From: Actinoplanes sp. NBRC 103695
GTDB taxonomy: Bacteria > Actinomycetota > Actinomycetes > Mycobacteriales > Micromonosporaceae
Length of the DNA stretch: 64,000 nt
Reading direction: 5' to 3'
Assembly: GCF_030269485.1 (NCBI RefSeq)
Contig: NZ_BSTL01000027.1
Coordinates: 1-64,000 of the forward strand
Shown here piece after piece: positions 8,190-17,113 of this stretch (the stretch's first letter is position 1; each line of letters opens with the position of its first letter). Position numbers and translations under genes: made by a program. The notes below the pieces were generated by a model, which was given only the letters and a program-made list of their open reading frames with translations, was not told where the DNA came from and made no database searches.

Positions 8190-9244
8190 TGAAGGTCCGG
8201 CTCGCGGCGGCGATCGCGGCGACGCTCCTGGCCGTGCCGGCGCCGGTCCAGGCCGCGCCGGGTGGGACCTCCATCTCGGTGGGTGGTCCGGCCGAGCCGG
8301 TCGTGATGCGGACCGGTGGGTCGGTCACCACGAGCATCAGGATCACCAACGGTACGAACACCGCCGAGCGCGTCGCCCTGCAGCTGGCCACGTTGACGCC
8401 GGAGGACGACGGGCGGCTGTCGGTGGTGGATCGGGCCGACCCGGCGTGGTCGGGACGGGTGGACCTGCCGGCGCAGGTGACGGTTCCGGCCGACGGTGGC
8501 ATCGAGGTGCCGGTCACGGTGACCGCGCCGGCCTCGCTGCCGGCCGACTACTACCTGATCGGGGTGCTCGCCGAACCGGTGGTCACCACGCCGCGCGAAG
8601 GTGTGCAGGTCAACGCCCGGGTCGCCGCCGTGCTCAACATGGACGTGCCGGGGGTGCGGGAACGCGAGGTCAGCGCGGCGTTCGGCTCGCTGCCGCGGTT
8701 CCGCTTCGCTTCCGAGTTGACGGGTACGGTCGACGTCAGCAACGTGGGTGACGCCGGCGCGATGACCCGTACGCAGGTCCGCATCGACGACCGCGACGGC
8801 CGCAACCTGGCCGTGCTGCCGGTGTCCGGCGAGGACCTCCAACTGCTCCCGGCAGGGACCAAACGCACCCTCGGGTACGCCTGGACGGCGACCGACTGGG
8901 TGACCGTGGTGCGTCCGCGGTCCGATGTGTCGTATCTGAACGACGGCGAGATCGTCGGTGATGTGACCGTGCGGGGCAGCCCGATCGTGCTGATCGCCCC
9001 GGCGTTCATCGTCACCGTCGCGGCCGCCGTCGCGCTGCTCGTCGGGCTGGCAACCGGCCTGATCGTGGCCCGCCGGCGCCGCCCGGCCATCGCCGCGCGC
9101 CACGCCACCAGCTCGCGCAACAAGACCGGCCCGCGTAACAAGACCGGCTCGCGCAACGGAACCGGCCCGCGCAACGCCGGCCCGCGCAGTGAAAACGCCC
9201 CACGGCACGCCGCCGCGGGAAGACAAGGGAAGGCCGCGCGATGA
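8189..9244 (+). CDS. Membrane-anchored DUF916-like (WxL-interacting type) protein
   Basis: A 351-residue protein with a signal peptide (cleavage near APVQAAP), two extracytoplasmic beta domains, one transmembrane segment at about 265-293 (IVLIAPAFIVTVAAAVALLV) and an Arg/Lys/Asn-rich cytoplasmic tail with repeated RNKTG units. This is the layout of WxL-interacting proteins (DUF916 plus a second beta domain) known from Gram-positive cell-wall clusters: SVTTSIRITNGT early, ADYYLIGVLAEPV in the middle, TGTVDVSNVGDAG in the second domain. It is coupled to both neighbours (TGATG before, ATGA after), so it should be made in step with the two proteins sharing the WxL-like domain and probably anchors them. 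The family call is by pattern, not search. Confidence 0.65.
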   Translation: MKVRLAAAIAATLLAVPAPVQAAPGGTSISVGGPAEPVVMRTGGSVTTSIRITNGTNTAERVALQLATLTPEDDGRLSVVDRADPAWSGRVDLPAQVTVPADGGIEVPVTVTAPASLPADYYLIGVLAEPVVTTPREGVQVNARVAAVLNMDVPGVREREVSAAFGSLPRFRFASELTGTVDVSNVGDAGAMTRTQVRIDDRDGRNLAVLPVSGEDLQLLPAGTKRTLGYAWTATDWVTVVRPRSDVSYLNDGEIVGDVTVRGSPIVLIAPAFIVTVAAAVALLVGLATGLIVARRRRPAIAARHATSSRNKTGPRNKTGSRNGTGPRNAGPRSENAPRHAAAGRQGKAAR

Positions 9245-12183
9245 GACTGCGCGCGACGCTGGCCGTGGCCGCGTTGGTGGCCGCCCTGGCATACGCGCCT
9301 CCGTCCACCGCCGTGGCCTCCGGCGACCTGGTCTCCGTCGGTGGCGTCGCCGGCGCCGGCCCGGCGACGTCGATCGCGGTGAACCCGCGCGGCCTGGCCG
9401 TTACCGCCGACGCTCTGTACATCGCCGACCAGCGCAACAGCCTGATCCGCAAGGTCGACCTGGTGTCCGGCGTGGCGTCGGTCGCGGCCGGCACGGCGGC
9501 GCAGGGGTTCACCGGCGACGGCGGCCAGGCCACCGTGGCGTCGCTGAACACCCCGACGGACGTGGACGTCTCCGGCACCACGATGTACATCGCGGACAGC
9601 CTCAACCACCGGGTCCGCGCGGTGTCGCTGACCACCGGCGTCATCTCCACGGTCACCGGGATCGGCACGAACGCCTCCACGGGTGACGGCGCCGCGGCCA
9701 CCGCCGCCGCGGTGATGGGTCCGACCGGGATCGCCGTCGACCCGTCGGGCAACATCTTCATCACCGAGCCGTCCGCCGACAAGGTCCGCAAGATCACCGC
9801 GGCGACGGGTCTCATCAGCACGTTCGCCACGCCCACCACGCCGCGCGGGATCGACACCGACTCGGCCGGCAACGTCTACGTGACCACCGGGCACACCGTG
9901 GTGCGTTATCCGGCCGCCGGCGGCGCGGCGACCACCCTGGCCGGGACCGGCACGGCCGGCTCGGGCGGCGACAACGGCCAGGCCGCCATCGCGCAGCTGA
10001 ACAACCCGTACGGCGTGACCGTCGACGCGAGCGACAACGTCTACATCGCCGAGACCAGCGGTCACCGCATCCGGCTGATCACGGCGGCCACCGGGATCAT
10101 CACCACGGTCGCCGGCAACGGCACCGGCGGTCTGCTGGGTGACGGCGCGGCCCCGACGGCTGCCCGGCTCTCGTACCCCGGCGAAGTGGTTGTCGGCCAG
10201 GACGGCGCGCTCTACATCGGGCAGTTCTCCACCACCGCGCAGACCCCGATCTACTCCGTGGTCCGCAAGGTCGCGAGCAACGTGATCAGCACGTTCGCGG
10301 GCAACGGCTGGTTCGCGTTCTCCGGCGACGGCGGCCAGGCGGCGGATGCCCAGTTCGACAGGCCCGCCGGGATGGCCGTCGATTCGGCCGGGAACCTGTT
10401 CGTGGCGGATTCCTACAACAACCGGATCCGCAAGATCGCGCTGGACGGCGTGGTGACCACCGTGGCCGGGTCGGGCAGCGGGTGCACGACGGGCTGCACG
10501 ACCGCGCTCAGCGTGAAGGACGGTCAGCTCGCCACGACGGCGTTGCTGTACCGGCCGACGAACGTGGCGGTGGACGCCGCCGGCAACCTCTACATCAGCG
10601 ACGTGGGGCACCGCAGGATCCGCATGGTGGACGCGAACACCGGCCTGATCAGCACGATCGCCGGTACCGGCAGCAGCGGCTGGCAGGCGGACGGCGTCGC
10701 GGCGGCGTCCACCAACGTCAGCTCGCCGCAGGGACTGCTGGTGTCCGCGGACGGCACCACGATCACCTTCGCCGACTCGGCCGACCGGCGGATCCGGCAG
10801 TTCACGGTGGGCGGCACCATCGCCACCATCGCGGGTACCGGAGTGCAGGGGCGCGTGGACGGCGACGCGCTCACGGTCGCCACCCTCTACCAGCCGATGG
10901 ACGTGGTGTTCGGCCCGAACGGCGCCCTCTACATCGCCGACGGCACCGGCAACCAGATCCGCCGGCTCAGCAACGGCGTGATCACCACGATCGCCGGCTC
11001 GGCCTCCGGCACCGGCGGCGTGACCGGCGACGGCGGCCTGGCCGCGGTGGCGGCCCGGCTGTACAACCCGGCGTCGCTGGCCATCGACCCGGCGGGCAAC
11101 CTCTACGAGGCCGAGGTCAACGTCGCATCCGGCCTGGTCCGGCGGATCGACCGGAACGGCGTGATCAGCAACATCGCCGGTACGGCCGGCATCACCGGCG
11201 GGTACACCGGCAGCGGCGTGTCCACCAGCAGCCGGCTCTTCGCCCCCGGCGGGATGATCTTCGACGCGGCGGGCAACCTCTACATCACCGACCAGAACGC
11301 GCAGCGGATCCGGATGGTCCGCCGGGCCACCACGATGGCCACCTGGTGGGTGTCGTCCTATGTACAGTCGGCGACCAACGTCTCGTACGCGTACGACCTG
11401 ACGACCGTCACCGCGGCCACGCTCGGCTCGATCGCGGTGACCATCCCGACCGGCTCGGGTGGGACGCCGACGGTGAGCGCGGCGTACGGGGTGCCGGCCG
11501 GTGGCTCGGTGGTGCGCAGCGGCACGACGGTCACCTACACGCTGCCGGCGCCGCTGGACGTGCCGGTCGGCGTACACATCTATCTGCGGTTCGCGGGGTT
11601 GTCGAACCCGGCCACGGGCGTGCAGGCCGGTGGGGTGAGCACGATCAGCAACGTCGGCGCGGTGGTGGACTCGGCGGGGACGAACTCGATCAGCTTCGCC
11701 ACGTCCGGCACCGCGTACTCGCCGGGCACGCCGCGGGTGGCCACGCTGAGCCAGCCCGCGGCGCTGACGGTTTCGGTCAGCCCGGTGAGCGCCGCGCAGT
11801 CGGACCGCACCTCGGCGAGCGCCTGGTCGATCGTCAGCACGGCACCCCGCGGTTACACGCTGACCGTGCAGAGCAGCGGTTTCTCGGGTACGGAGGGCAC
11901 GCTCACGCCGATCTCCACCGGCATCGCGACGGCCGTGACGTCGGGAACGATCCCGGTCAATCGATTCGGGTACGCGGTGAGCATGTCCGGCACCGGCACG
12001 GTCAACGGCACCCTGGGCACGAAGTGGGCCGGCTTCTCGTCGACCCCGGAGCAGATCGTGTCCGCCGCGACGGCCGCTCCCGCCGACACCATCACGCTGA
12101 GCATGCGCGCGGAGATCGACTACCTGATGAAGGCCGGCACCTACACCGGCACCGTCACCTACACCTTGACGCCCACCTATTGA
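9241..12183 (+). CDS. Secreted NHL-repeat beta-propeller protein with WxL-like C-terminal domain
   Basis: A 980-residue exported protein. Signal peptide 1-27 (cleavage near TAVASG). Residues about 35-700 are tandem NHL-type repeats of roughly 55 residues with the recurring pattern GDGGQA, N-P-x-G-[VIL]-x-V-D, N-[VL]-Y-[IV]-[AS]-[DE] and [NH]-[RQ]-[IV]-R, enough for two propellers. Residues about 701-980 repeat the mature domain of the first gene of this operon and end TGTVTYTLTPTY. NHL propellers bind proteins, glycans or nucleic acid; here the ligand is unknown. The start ATG overlaps the preceding stop (ATGA). The 3' end overlaps the convergent esterase gene by 7 bp. Confidence 0.8.
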   Translation: MRLRATLAVAALVAALAYAPPSTAVASGDLVSVGGVAGAGPATSIAVNPRGLAVTADALYIADQRNSLIRKVDLVSGVASVAAGTAAQGFTGDGGQATVASLNTPTDVDVSGTTMYIADSLNHRVRAVSLTTGVISTVTGIGTNASTGDGAAATAAAVMGPTGIAVDPSGNIFITEPSADKVRKITAATGLISTFATPTTPRGIDTDSAGNVYVTTGHTVVRYPAAGGAATTLAGTGTAGSGGDNGQAAIAQLNNPYGVTVDASDNVYIAETSGHRIRLITAATGIITTVAGNGTGGLLGDGAAPTAARLSYPGEVVVGQDGALYIGQFSTTAQTPIYSVVRKVASNVISTFAGNGWFAFSGDGGQAADAQFDRPAGMAVDSAGNLFVADSYNNRIRKIALDGVVTTVAGSGSGCTTGCTTALSVKDGQLATTALLYRPTNVAVDAAGNLYISDVGHRRIRMVDANTGLISTIAGTGSSGWQADGVAAASTNVSSPQGLLVSADGTTITFADSADRRIRQFTVGGTIATIAGTGVQGRVDGDALTVATLYQPMDVVFGPNGALYIADGTGNQIRRLSNGVITTIAGSASGTGGVTGDGGLAAVAARLYNPASLAIDPAGNLYEAEVNVASGLVRRIDRNGVISNIAGTAGITGGYTGSGVSTSSRLFAPGGMIFDAAGNLYITDQNAQRIRMVRRATTMATWWVSSYVQSATNVSYAYDLTTVTAATLGSIAVTIPTGSGGTPTVSAAYGVPAGGSVVRSGTTVTYTLPAPLDVPVGVHIYLRFAGLSNPATGVQAGGVSTISNVGAVVDSAGTNSISFATSGTAYSPGTPRVATLSQPAALTVSVSPVSAAQSDRTSASAWSIVSTAPRGYTLTVQSSGFSGTEGTLTPISTGIATAVTSGTIPVNRFGYAVSMSGTGTVNGTLGTKWAGFSSTPEQIVSAATAAPADTITLSMRAEIDYLMKAGTYTGTVTYTLTPTY

Positions 12184-13439
12184 GATCGATCGGCCGGGCT
12201 GACCTCCGGAATGGTGATCATCAGGTCGTAGGCGTCGAGGATCGGCGCCTGCTGGTAGGTGTCGAGGATGCGCAGGCGGTCCGGGGCGTCGCCGATGCCG
12301 GCGGCACGGGCCGGGCGCAGATCCACCGCAGACAGGGTGCCGGGCATCGCCGCCTCGACGCTGCCCGCCTCCGGCGCCGGGAGGTCGGCGCCGACGATCG
12401 CCACGCCGCCCGGCGCGTCGGCGTCCGGGCGGTGGGTCAACGTCCGGCCGCCGGCGCAGGTCACGCCGACCGCCACATAGTCCGATCCGAGCCTGGTCGC
12501 CAGATGGTGCCCGGCGGCGGAGAGCGGGAAGCCCGGGGACCGCACCGGGGTGCGCTGGATGTGGCTGTTGTGGGCCGCAACGATGATCTTCGCGTCCGGC
12601 CCGAGGCGGTCCAGCAGCCAGAACACCGTCTCGGCCATCCCCCGGTCGCGGGCGGCCACCCGCGGGTGCACGGTCGGCGCGCCGCCCTCGCTCGCCACCT
12701 GCGCCGCGTAGCCACGCATCGCCTGGTCCAGCAGAACCGCGAGGCGCAGCTCGTGCCGGGCGATCGCGTGGGGTTCGACGCCCGCGGCGGCCCGGTACTC
12801 GGGTTCCAGCGCGTCGAACCGGGTCGCCAGCTCGGCGAGAGTCGCGGTGATCCGGTCCCGCTCGGCCGCGTCCAGGCCGAGATAGGCCGCGTACGCCGGC
12901 AGCGCGTGCTCACCGGCGTACTTCCCGATCAGCGCGGCCAGGCGGTCCAGGACCGGCTCGGCATCCGGGTCCACTTCCCGCAGGTAGCGGCGGATCCCCT
13001 CGATCGCCGGCAACGACGATGAGGTCGAGCCCGGCACGTCGAGTCCGAAGAACCGGACGGGCGGGGTGGCCGCACGCATCCACGCCAGGTGATCGCGCAT
13101 CTGCGCGCACCGCCCCATGGTGTACGTGATGTTCTCGTCGGCCAGCGTCCGCAGATCCTCGGCTGTTCCGGCGCCGCGCACCCAGGCGTCGACGGCGAGG
13201 CCCTCGCTGAACCCGGTCTCCATCGCGTACACCGTGAAGCCCAGCCGCTCGGCCAGGAACCGCTGCAACCGATGCCGCAGCAGGTAGAACTCGCTTACCA
13301 GGTGCGCGTTCTCGCCGATGGCGATCACCCGGGCCGCTGCGAGGCGCTCGGCCAGCGGTTCGAGGTCGTCGAGCGGCGCGGCCGGATCCACAGTGGTCAG
13401 CGGAATGGCGTGCTCGGCGACGTACCGGGAGAAATCCAT
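12177..13439 (-). CDS. Erythromycin esterase family protein
   Basis: About 420 residues. The Ere signature IGENAHLVSEF places E43 and H46 at the same numbers as the catalytic Glu and His of EreB. Other family blocks are AMETGFSEG and HNSHIQRTP. Ere enzymes hydrolyse the lactone of macrolides, but many family members in soil actinobacteria have unknown hydrolase activity, so macrolide resistance is only a possibility. It is cytoplasmic (no signal peptide), starts at ATG with AGGTTGG upstream, and is followed 23 bp beyond its start by the end of a secreted Ig-like gene on the same strand. Confidence 0.85.
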   Translation of the reverse strand: MDFSRYVAEHAIPLTTVDPAAPLDDLEPLAERLAAARVIAIGENAHLVSEFYLLRHRLQRFLAERLGFTVYAMETGFSEGLAVDAWVRGAGTAEDLRTLADENITYTMGRCAQMRDHLAWMRAATPPVRFFGLDVPGSTSSSLPAIEGIRRYLREVDPDAEPVLDRLAALIGKYAGEHALPAYAAYLGLDAAERDRITATLAELATRFDALEPEYRAAAGVEPHAIARHELRLAVLLDQAMRGYAAQVASEGGAPTVHPRVAARDRGMAETVFWLLDRLGPDAKIIVAAHNSHIQRTPVRSPGFPLSAAGHHLATRLGSDYVAVGVTCAGGRTLTHRPDADAPGGVAIVGADLPAPEAGSVEAAMPGTLSAVDLRPARAAGIGDAPDRLRILDTYQQAPILDAYDLMITIPEVSPADRSQ

Positions 13440-13462
13440 CGCGCCAACCTACTCGTGCCTCC

Positions 13463-14596
13463 TCAGAGGCGGTAGGTACGCGGCTTGGTGCTCGACGCGT
13501 TGCCGACCGGGTCGAAGGCATAGAAGGACACCGCGTACGACCTGCCGTAGATGCCGGTGTTCAGCAGGAACGAGAACGGCGCCGACGTGTCGGTGGCCAC
13601 GATCCGGTTGTTGACCCGCATCTCGACGCGCTGGACGCCGTTCAGGTCGCCGGCCGTCGCCGGGATGCGCAGGAAACCGCGCGGCAGCTTCGTGCCGGTC
13701 GCCGGTGCGACGATCGTGATCGTCGGCCGGGTGTTGTCGACCCGGACGACGCGTCGCGAGATGGTCGCGTTGCCCCAGCGGTCCTTGACCGTCCAGGTGA
13801 GGATCCGGGCGCCGTCGCCGCCGATCGGCAGCGTCGTGGTGAACGGCGGGGTGATGTCGGTCGCCCCGCCGAGCAACGTCGCCTCGGCCACGCCGGACGG
13901 GTCACTCGCAACGATCGTGCTGGTCAGCGTCGTCCCGTTGACGAAAGCCTTGTCGCCGGGGCTGACCGAGCCGACCGTCGGACCCAGGTCGTCCACCTGG
14001 AAGGCACTCTGCACCTTGGTGACGTTGCCGGCGCGGTCGGTGAGCTCGAAGTTCAGGTGTCCGCTGTGGCCGAGCGCGTCCCAGTTCAGGGACCACGGCG
14101 CGGCGCTCGTCCGGCCGAGCTCGGTGCCGTCGGCGTCGAACATGACGAACTCGACCACGTCGGCGTCCGGGGTCGCCGTGACGACCGTGTCGCCGTGGAC
14201 CAGGTCGGTCAGGCCAGGCGTGAACGTGGCCGCCGGCGCCTGGGTGTCGACCCGCACCCGGGTGGTCAGCGAACTGACGTTGTCGAAGTTGTCGTAGGCC
14301 CGCACGGTCACGTCGGCCTCGGTGTCGTTGAGGTCGGCGGGCGGCTTGAGCAGCACCGGATCGGCCGTTCGCCGCTGCTTCTTGAGCACCACCTTGTTGT
14401 TGATCAGCACCTCGATCGAGACCGCGCCGGTGGTGAAGGTCGGCGAGATGAGCTGCTCGATGCCGATCCACTGACCGGCCTCCAGACCGGTGCTGAGCAC
14501 CAGCGGAGCGGCCGCCGCCGCGGGGGCCGTCAGGCCCGGACCCGCGATCACCACCAAGCCCAGCGCCGTCACCGCGGCCAACTGCCGTGCCTTCAC
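13463..14596 (-). CDS. Secreted Ig-like repeat protein
   Basis: About 377 residues from a GTG. The signal peptide ends near APAAAAAP. The rest is a string of Ig-like beta domains with repeated hallmarks: DTQAPAATFTPG, LTDRAGNVTKVQ, VDDLGPTVGSVSPG, VDNTRPTITIVAP, then a final strand SFYAFDPVGNASSTKPRTYRL. The same tail pattern (FYA-D-x-GN-x-STs-R-T) ends the Ig protein at 47229-48125, so the two are paralogues. No cell-wall sorting signal or membrane anchor was seen; probably secreted or loosely cell-associated. The function is unknown; surface adhesion or polysaccharide binding is plausible. Confidence 0.75.
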   Translation of the reverse strand: MKARQLAAVTALGLVVIAGPGLTAPAAAAAPLVLSTGLEAGQWIGIEQLISPTFTTGAVSIEVLINNKVVLKKQRRTADPVLLKPPADLNDTEADVTVRAYDNFDNVSSLTTRVRVDTQAPAATFTPGLTDLVHGDTVVTATPDADVVEFVMFDADGTELGRTSAAPWSLNWDALGHSGHLNFELTDRAGNVTKVQSAFQVDDLGPTVGSVSPGDKAFVNGTTLTSTIVASDPSGVAEATLLGGATDITPPFTTTLPIGGDGARILTWTVKDRWGNATISRRVVRVDNTRPTITIVAPATGTKLPRGFLRIPATAGDLNGVQRVEMRVNNRIVATDTSAPFSFLLNTGIYGRSYAVSFYAFDPVGNASSTKPRTYRL

Positions 14597-14713
14597 GTCG
14601 CGCCCCCGCTCATCGCTGTGCGTTCCCCGTCAGACACGATACGACAGCGTCCACTGTCGACGAGCCAGCCGATCAGTCAGGTTTCCGGCAGTTGAGCGTC
14701 CAGGGTGGACGCC

Positions 14714-16108
14714 TCAGCCGGCCAGCGTTCCGGCCAGGTGCGCGGCCGCGGCGATCGTGGCGGCGTACTGCGCGCCGACCAGCCGGCGGATGGCGATCGG
14801 TTCCAGCTCGGCGGCCTTCGCGTCCTCGGCGAGCCAGCCCGCGTACCGCTGCTCCACCTCCGCCAGAGCGGCCCGCGCCGCCGCACGGACATTGCCCACC
14901 GCCGCCTCGCCGCGCAACGCCCGCAGCAGGATACCGCCGTAACGCAGCCGCCATTCGTGCACGTTGAGGGCGAGCGACGTGGCCTCGGCGACGGTCGCCG
15001 GCCGGTCCGCCGACTGGCGCAGGCTGCGCTCATTGCGAGCCGGGCCGGTCTCGGAGAGGAAGCGCGTGAAGAACCGGGCGGCACGCCAGAACGGCGACTG
15101 CGGGGCGAGCAGGTCGTCCCCCACCGCGGCCAGGGTGCGGCTGAGCAGGTCGGCGACGTCGATGAGCTCGGCGGCGTTCGCGGCCAGTGCGTCCCGGTAC
15201 GAGACACCGGCCGGCGACGTGTCCCCGACGCGCGGGTCATGCCAGTACGGCAGCTCGCTCACCAGCATCAGGGCGCCCCAGCGGTCGGCGTACCAGGTGG
15301 TGCTGCCGCCGCGGATCAGCCACGGCTCCCCGCGGGCCATGGTCCGCTCGTAGACCTTCGCCAGGGCGGTCGCCTCGTAGATCGCGTCGTCCAGCACCAC
15401 CAGGTCGGGCGCCTCCGGCTCACCTCGGTCCAGCGAGATGCCCAGGTGGACGGGCACACCCTGGAGCACCGGGTGCAACGCCGGCTCCGGCCGGCTGAGC
15501 CAGTAGTACGCGCCGCCCAGCTCGCTGTTGTGCAGCGAGGCGACCAGGGCCGGCCGGTGCTCGTCGATCAGCCGCATCAGCGCCTGCGTCTCGGCGATCG
15601 GCTTGTCGAAGTACGCGCCCTCGTGGTTGATCGGGAACGTCCACTCCACCTGATCCCGTCCGGCCGGGCGGTAGAAGTTCCGCGCGTAGTGCGACCGGGT
15701 GAACGGCCCGCGCAGCCAGCCCTCGTTGAGCCGCAGCCCGTCCGGGTCGGCGCAGTCCACGATCCGCCAGCGGTGCCCGAGACGTTCCCGCAGGCCCGGG
15801 TCGGCGCATAACCGCTCGGCCAGGTGCAGCGCGGTCAGCCCGCCGATCGGCTCGTTCGGGTGGGGCAGCCCGAAGGCGAGCGCCTCCGGCACCGAGCCGG
15901 GCGCCTCACCCGGCCGCCGGTCCACGGTCAGGCACCAGAGCGGGTCGCCCTGCCGCGAACTGCCGCACCGCCGCAACGTCGCCGCCTCCGGGTATTTCTC
16001 GGCGATCCGGCGCAGCCCCGCGTGCAGCTCGTCCACCCCCGCGAACGCCGGATAGTCCGGCACCGTGTCGAGTTCGGTGAGCAGCCAGTCGGGGAGGGCG
16101 TCGATCAT
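14714..16108 (-). CDS. M14-family zinc carboxypeptidase
   Basis: About 464 residues from ATG 16108, chosen for AAGGA nine bases upstream; the 76-codon upstream extension reads poorly. The N-terminal half carries the M14 zinc ligands: HPNEPIGG (H83, E86) and a third His in SLHNSELGG (H193). GLPHPNE and VDCADPDGLRLNEGW match the family's substrate pocket region. There is no signal peptide, so unlike digestive carboxypeptidases it should act in the cytoplasm, perhaps on peptides or peptidoglycan fragments. The C-terminal ~170 residues are helical and unrecognised. Confidence 0.78.
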   Translation of the reverse strand: MIDALPDWLLTELDTVPDYPAFAGVDELHAGLRRIAEKYPEAATLRRCGSSRQGDPLWCLTVDRRPGEAPGSVPEALAFGLPHPNEPIGGLTALHLAERLCADPGLRERLGHRWRIVDCADPDGLRLNEGWLRGPFTRSHYARNFYRPAGRDQVEWTFPINHEGAYFDKPIAETQALMRLIDEHRPALVASLHNSELGGAYYWLSRPEPALHPVLQGVPVHLGISLDRGEPEAPDLVVLDDAIYEATALAKVYERTMARGEPWLIRGGSTTWYADRWGALMLVSELPYWHDPRVGDTSPAGVSYRDALAANAAELIDVADLLSRTLAAVGDDLLAPQSPFWRAARFFTRFLSETGPARNERSLRQSADRPATVAEATSLALNVHEWRLRYGGILLRALRGEAAVGNVRAAARAALAEVEQRYAGWLAEDAKAAELEPIAIRRLVGAQYAATIAAAAHLAGTLAG

Positions 16109-16405
16109 CCGCCCATCCTTACGAAGAGTGCGCCGATGAGACCAGACGGTCACAGCGGTGTTCCGGTCGCCGTCAATCCGATAAACGCACTGGTCGACGG
16201 GTCCGGAGTCCGATTGTGATCTCCCTCTGAGTTGACGTTCTCCAGGCCGGCACGACCAGTCAACCTGTTCTGTGGCACCCGCAATGACCGTTACCACGAG
16301 GTTCCCGGTCGGGCCGGCATCCGCCGGCCGCCGCAAGATCGTGACCGCGCCGTCACGTGACGTTGTCCTCCCGTATACCGGGGGATCCTCCCGGATGCCG
16401 GGACG
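16109..16405. other. 297-bp gap with a perfect CGTCACGTGACG palindrome
   Basis: No coding potential is convincing here. It holds a 12-bp perfect palindrome CGTCACGTGACG at 16351-16362 (a G-box-like core, CACGTG) and a GC-rich stretch beyond it (CCCGTATACCGGGGG) that could form a terminator for the leftward carboxypeptidase promoter side or the ComB gene. Confidence 0.35.
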
Positions 16406-17104
16406 TCATCCGGCGGCCTTTCGGAACTCGCCGTCGGTCAGCAACGGGACCACCGAGCTGCTGTCGATCTCGGCGGCGATCGCCACGTCCTCCGGGAAGC
16501 CGCCGGCGATGAGCTCACGGCCGCTGACCGTCGCCGTCAGGTCGCCCGGCTCGGCGGCAGCCGCGGTCAGCGCCTCCGGCGAGGCCTCCGAGAGGTCCAG
16601 GCCGCGCAGGACGGCCGCGGCGCCCCACAGGTCCTCGACGGCCGGGCGCAGCGAGCCGTCCGGCCAGTGCTCGCCGCCCGCCACCACGGCCACCGCCACG
16701 TCGCCCTGAGCCGCGATCCACCCGGCCACCGCGGCGGCGTTGCGCAGGGAGGCGGCCACGACGCGGGCCCGGCCGGCGGCCAGGGTGAGCGCGATCGTCG
16801 AGCCGTTCGGCGACGGCAGGACTACGCGTGCTCCGGGCGTACCCCCCTGGCGAAGAGTGACCGGCGACAAGCTGAAGTCGCCCGGGCCGGCCGCGCGCCG
16901 TCCCAGAGCCAGCGCCGCGTCCTTCTCCTGCGCGTAGCGCGCGGCCGTCTCGTCGTTCCAGCGGTACGGCAGGACCACCATCCCGGTGTCCAGGGCGACG
17001 GTCACCGACGTGGTGAAGGACAGCACGTCGACGACCACCACGATGTCGGCGTTCCGGCTGATCACCCGGCCGCCGGTGAGACCCCACTCGAAGCTGACTC
17101 GCAC
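16406..17104 (-). CDS. ComB-like 2-phosphosulfolactate phosphatase family protein
   Basis: About 232 residues, GTG start. It matches the ComB family: ADIVVVVDVLSFTTSVTVAL at the N-terminus, LPSPNGSTIAL in the centre, and VAVVAGGEHWPDGSLRPAVED. ComB removes phosphate from 2-phosphosulfolactate on the way to coenzyme M in archaea; bacteria without coenzyme M keep homologues of uncertain substrate, so the enzyme name should be treated as a family label. It follows the MFS transporter gene on the same strand with a 9-bp gap and may be cotranscribed with it. Confidence 0.75.
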   Translation of the reverse strand: MRVSFEWGLTGGRVISRNADIVVVVDVLSFTTSVTVALDTGMVVLPYRWNDETAARYAQEKDAALALGRRAAGPGDFSLSPVTLRQGGTPGARVVLPSPNGSTIALTLAAGRARVVAASLRNAAAVAGWIAAQGDVAVAVVAGGEHWPDGSLRPAVEDLWGAAAVLRGLDLSEASPEALTAAAAEPGDLTATVSGRELIAGGFPEDVAIAAEIDSSSVVPLLTDGEFRKAAG

Positions 17105-17113
17105 GGCTGGGGA

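Noticed and set aside
8551..11577. 1008-codon leftward open frame
   Set aside because: It is antisense to the surface operon, Arg/Gly/His-rich, and lacks domains; a typical high-GC shadow frame.
10482..13022. 846-codon rightward open frame
   Set aside because: It overlaps the NHL and esterase genes in another frame with shadow-type composition.
12177..13439. Firm macrolide-resistance claim
   Set aside because: The catalytic Glu/His fit Ere enzymes, but family members often have other substrates.
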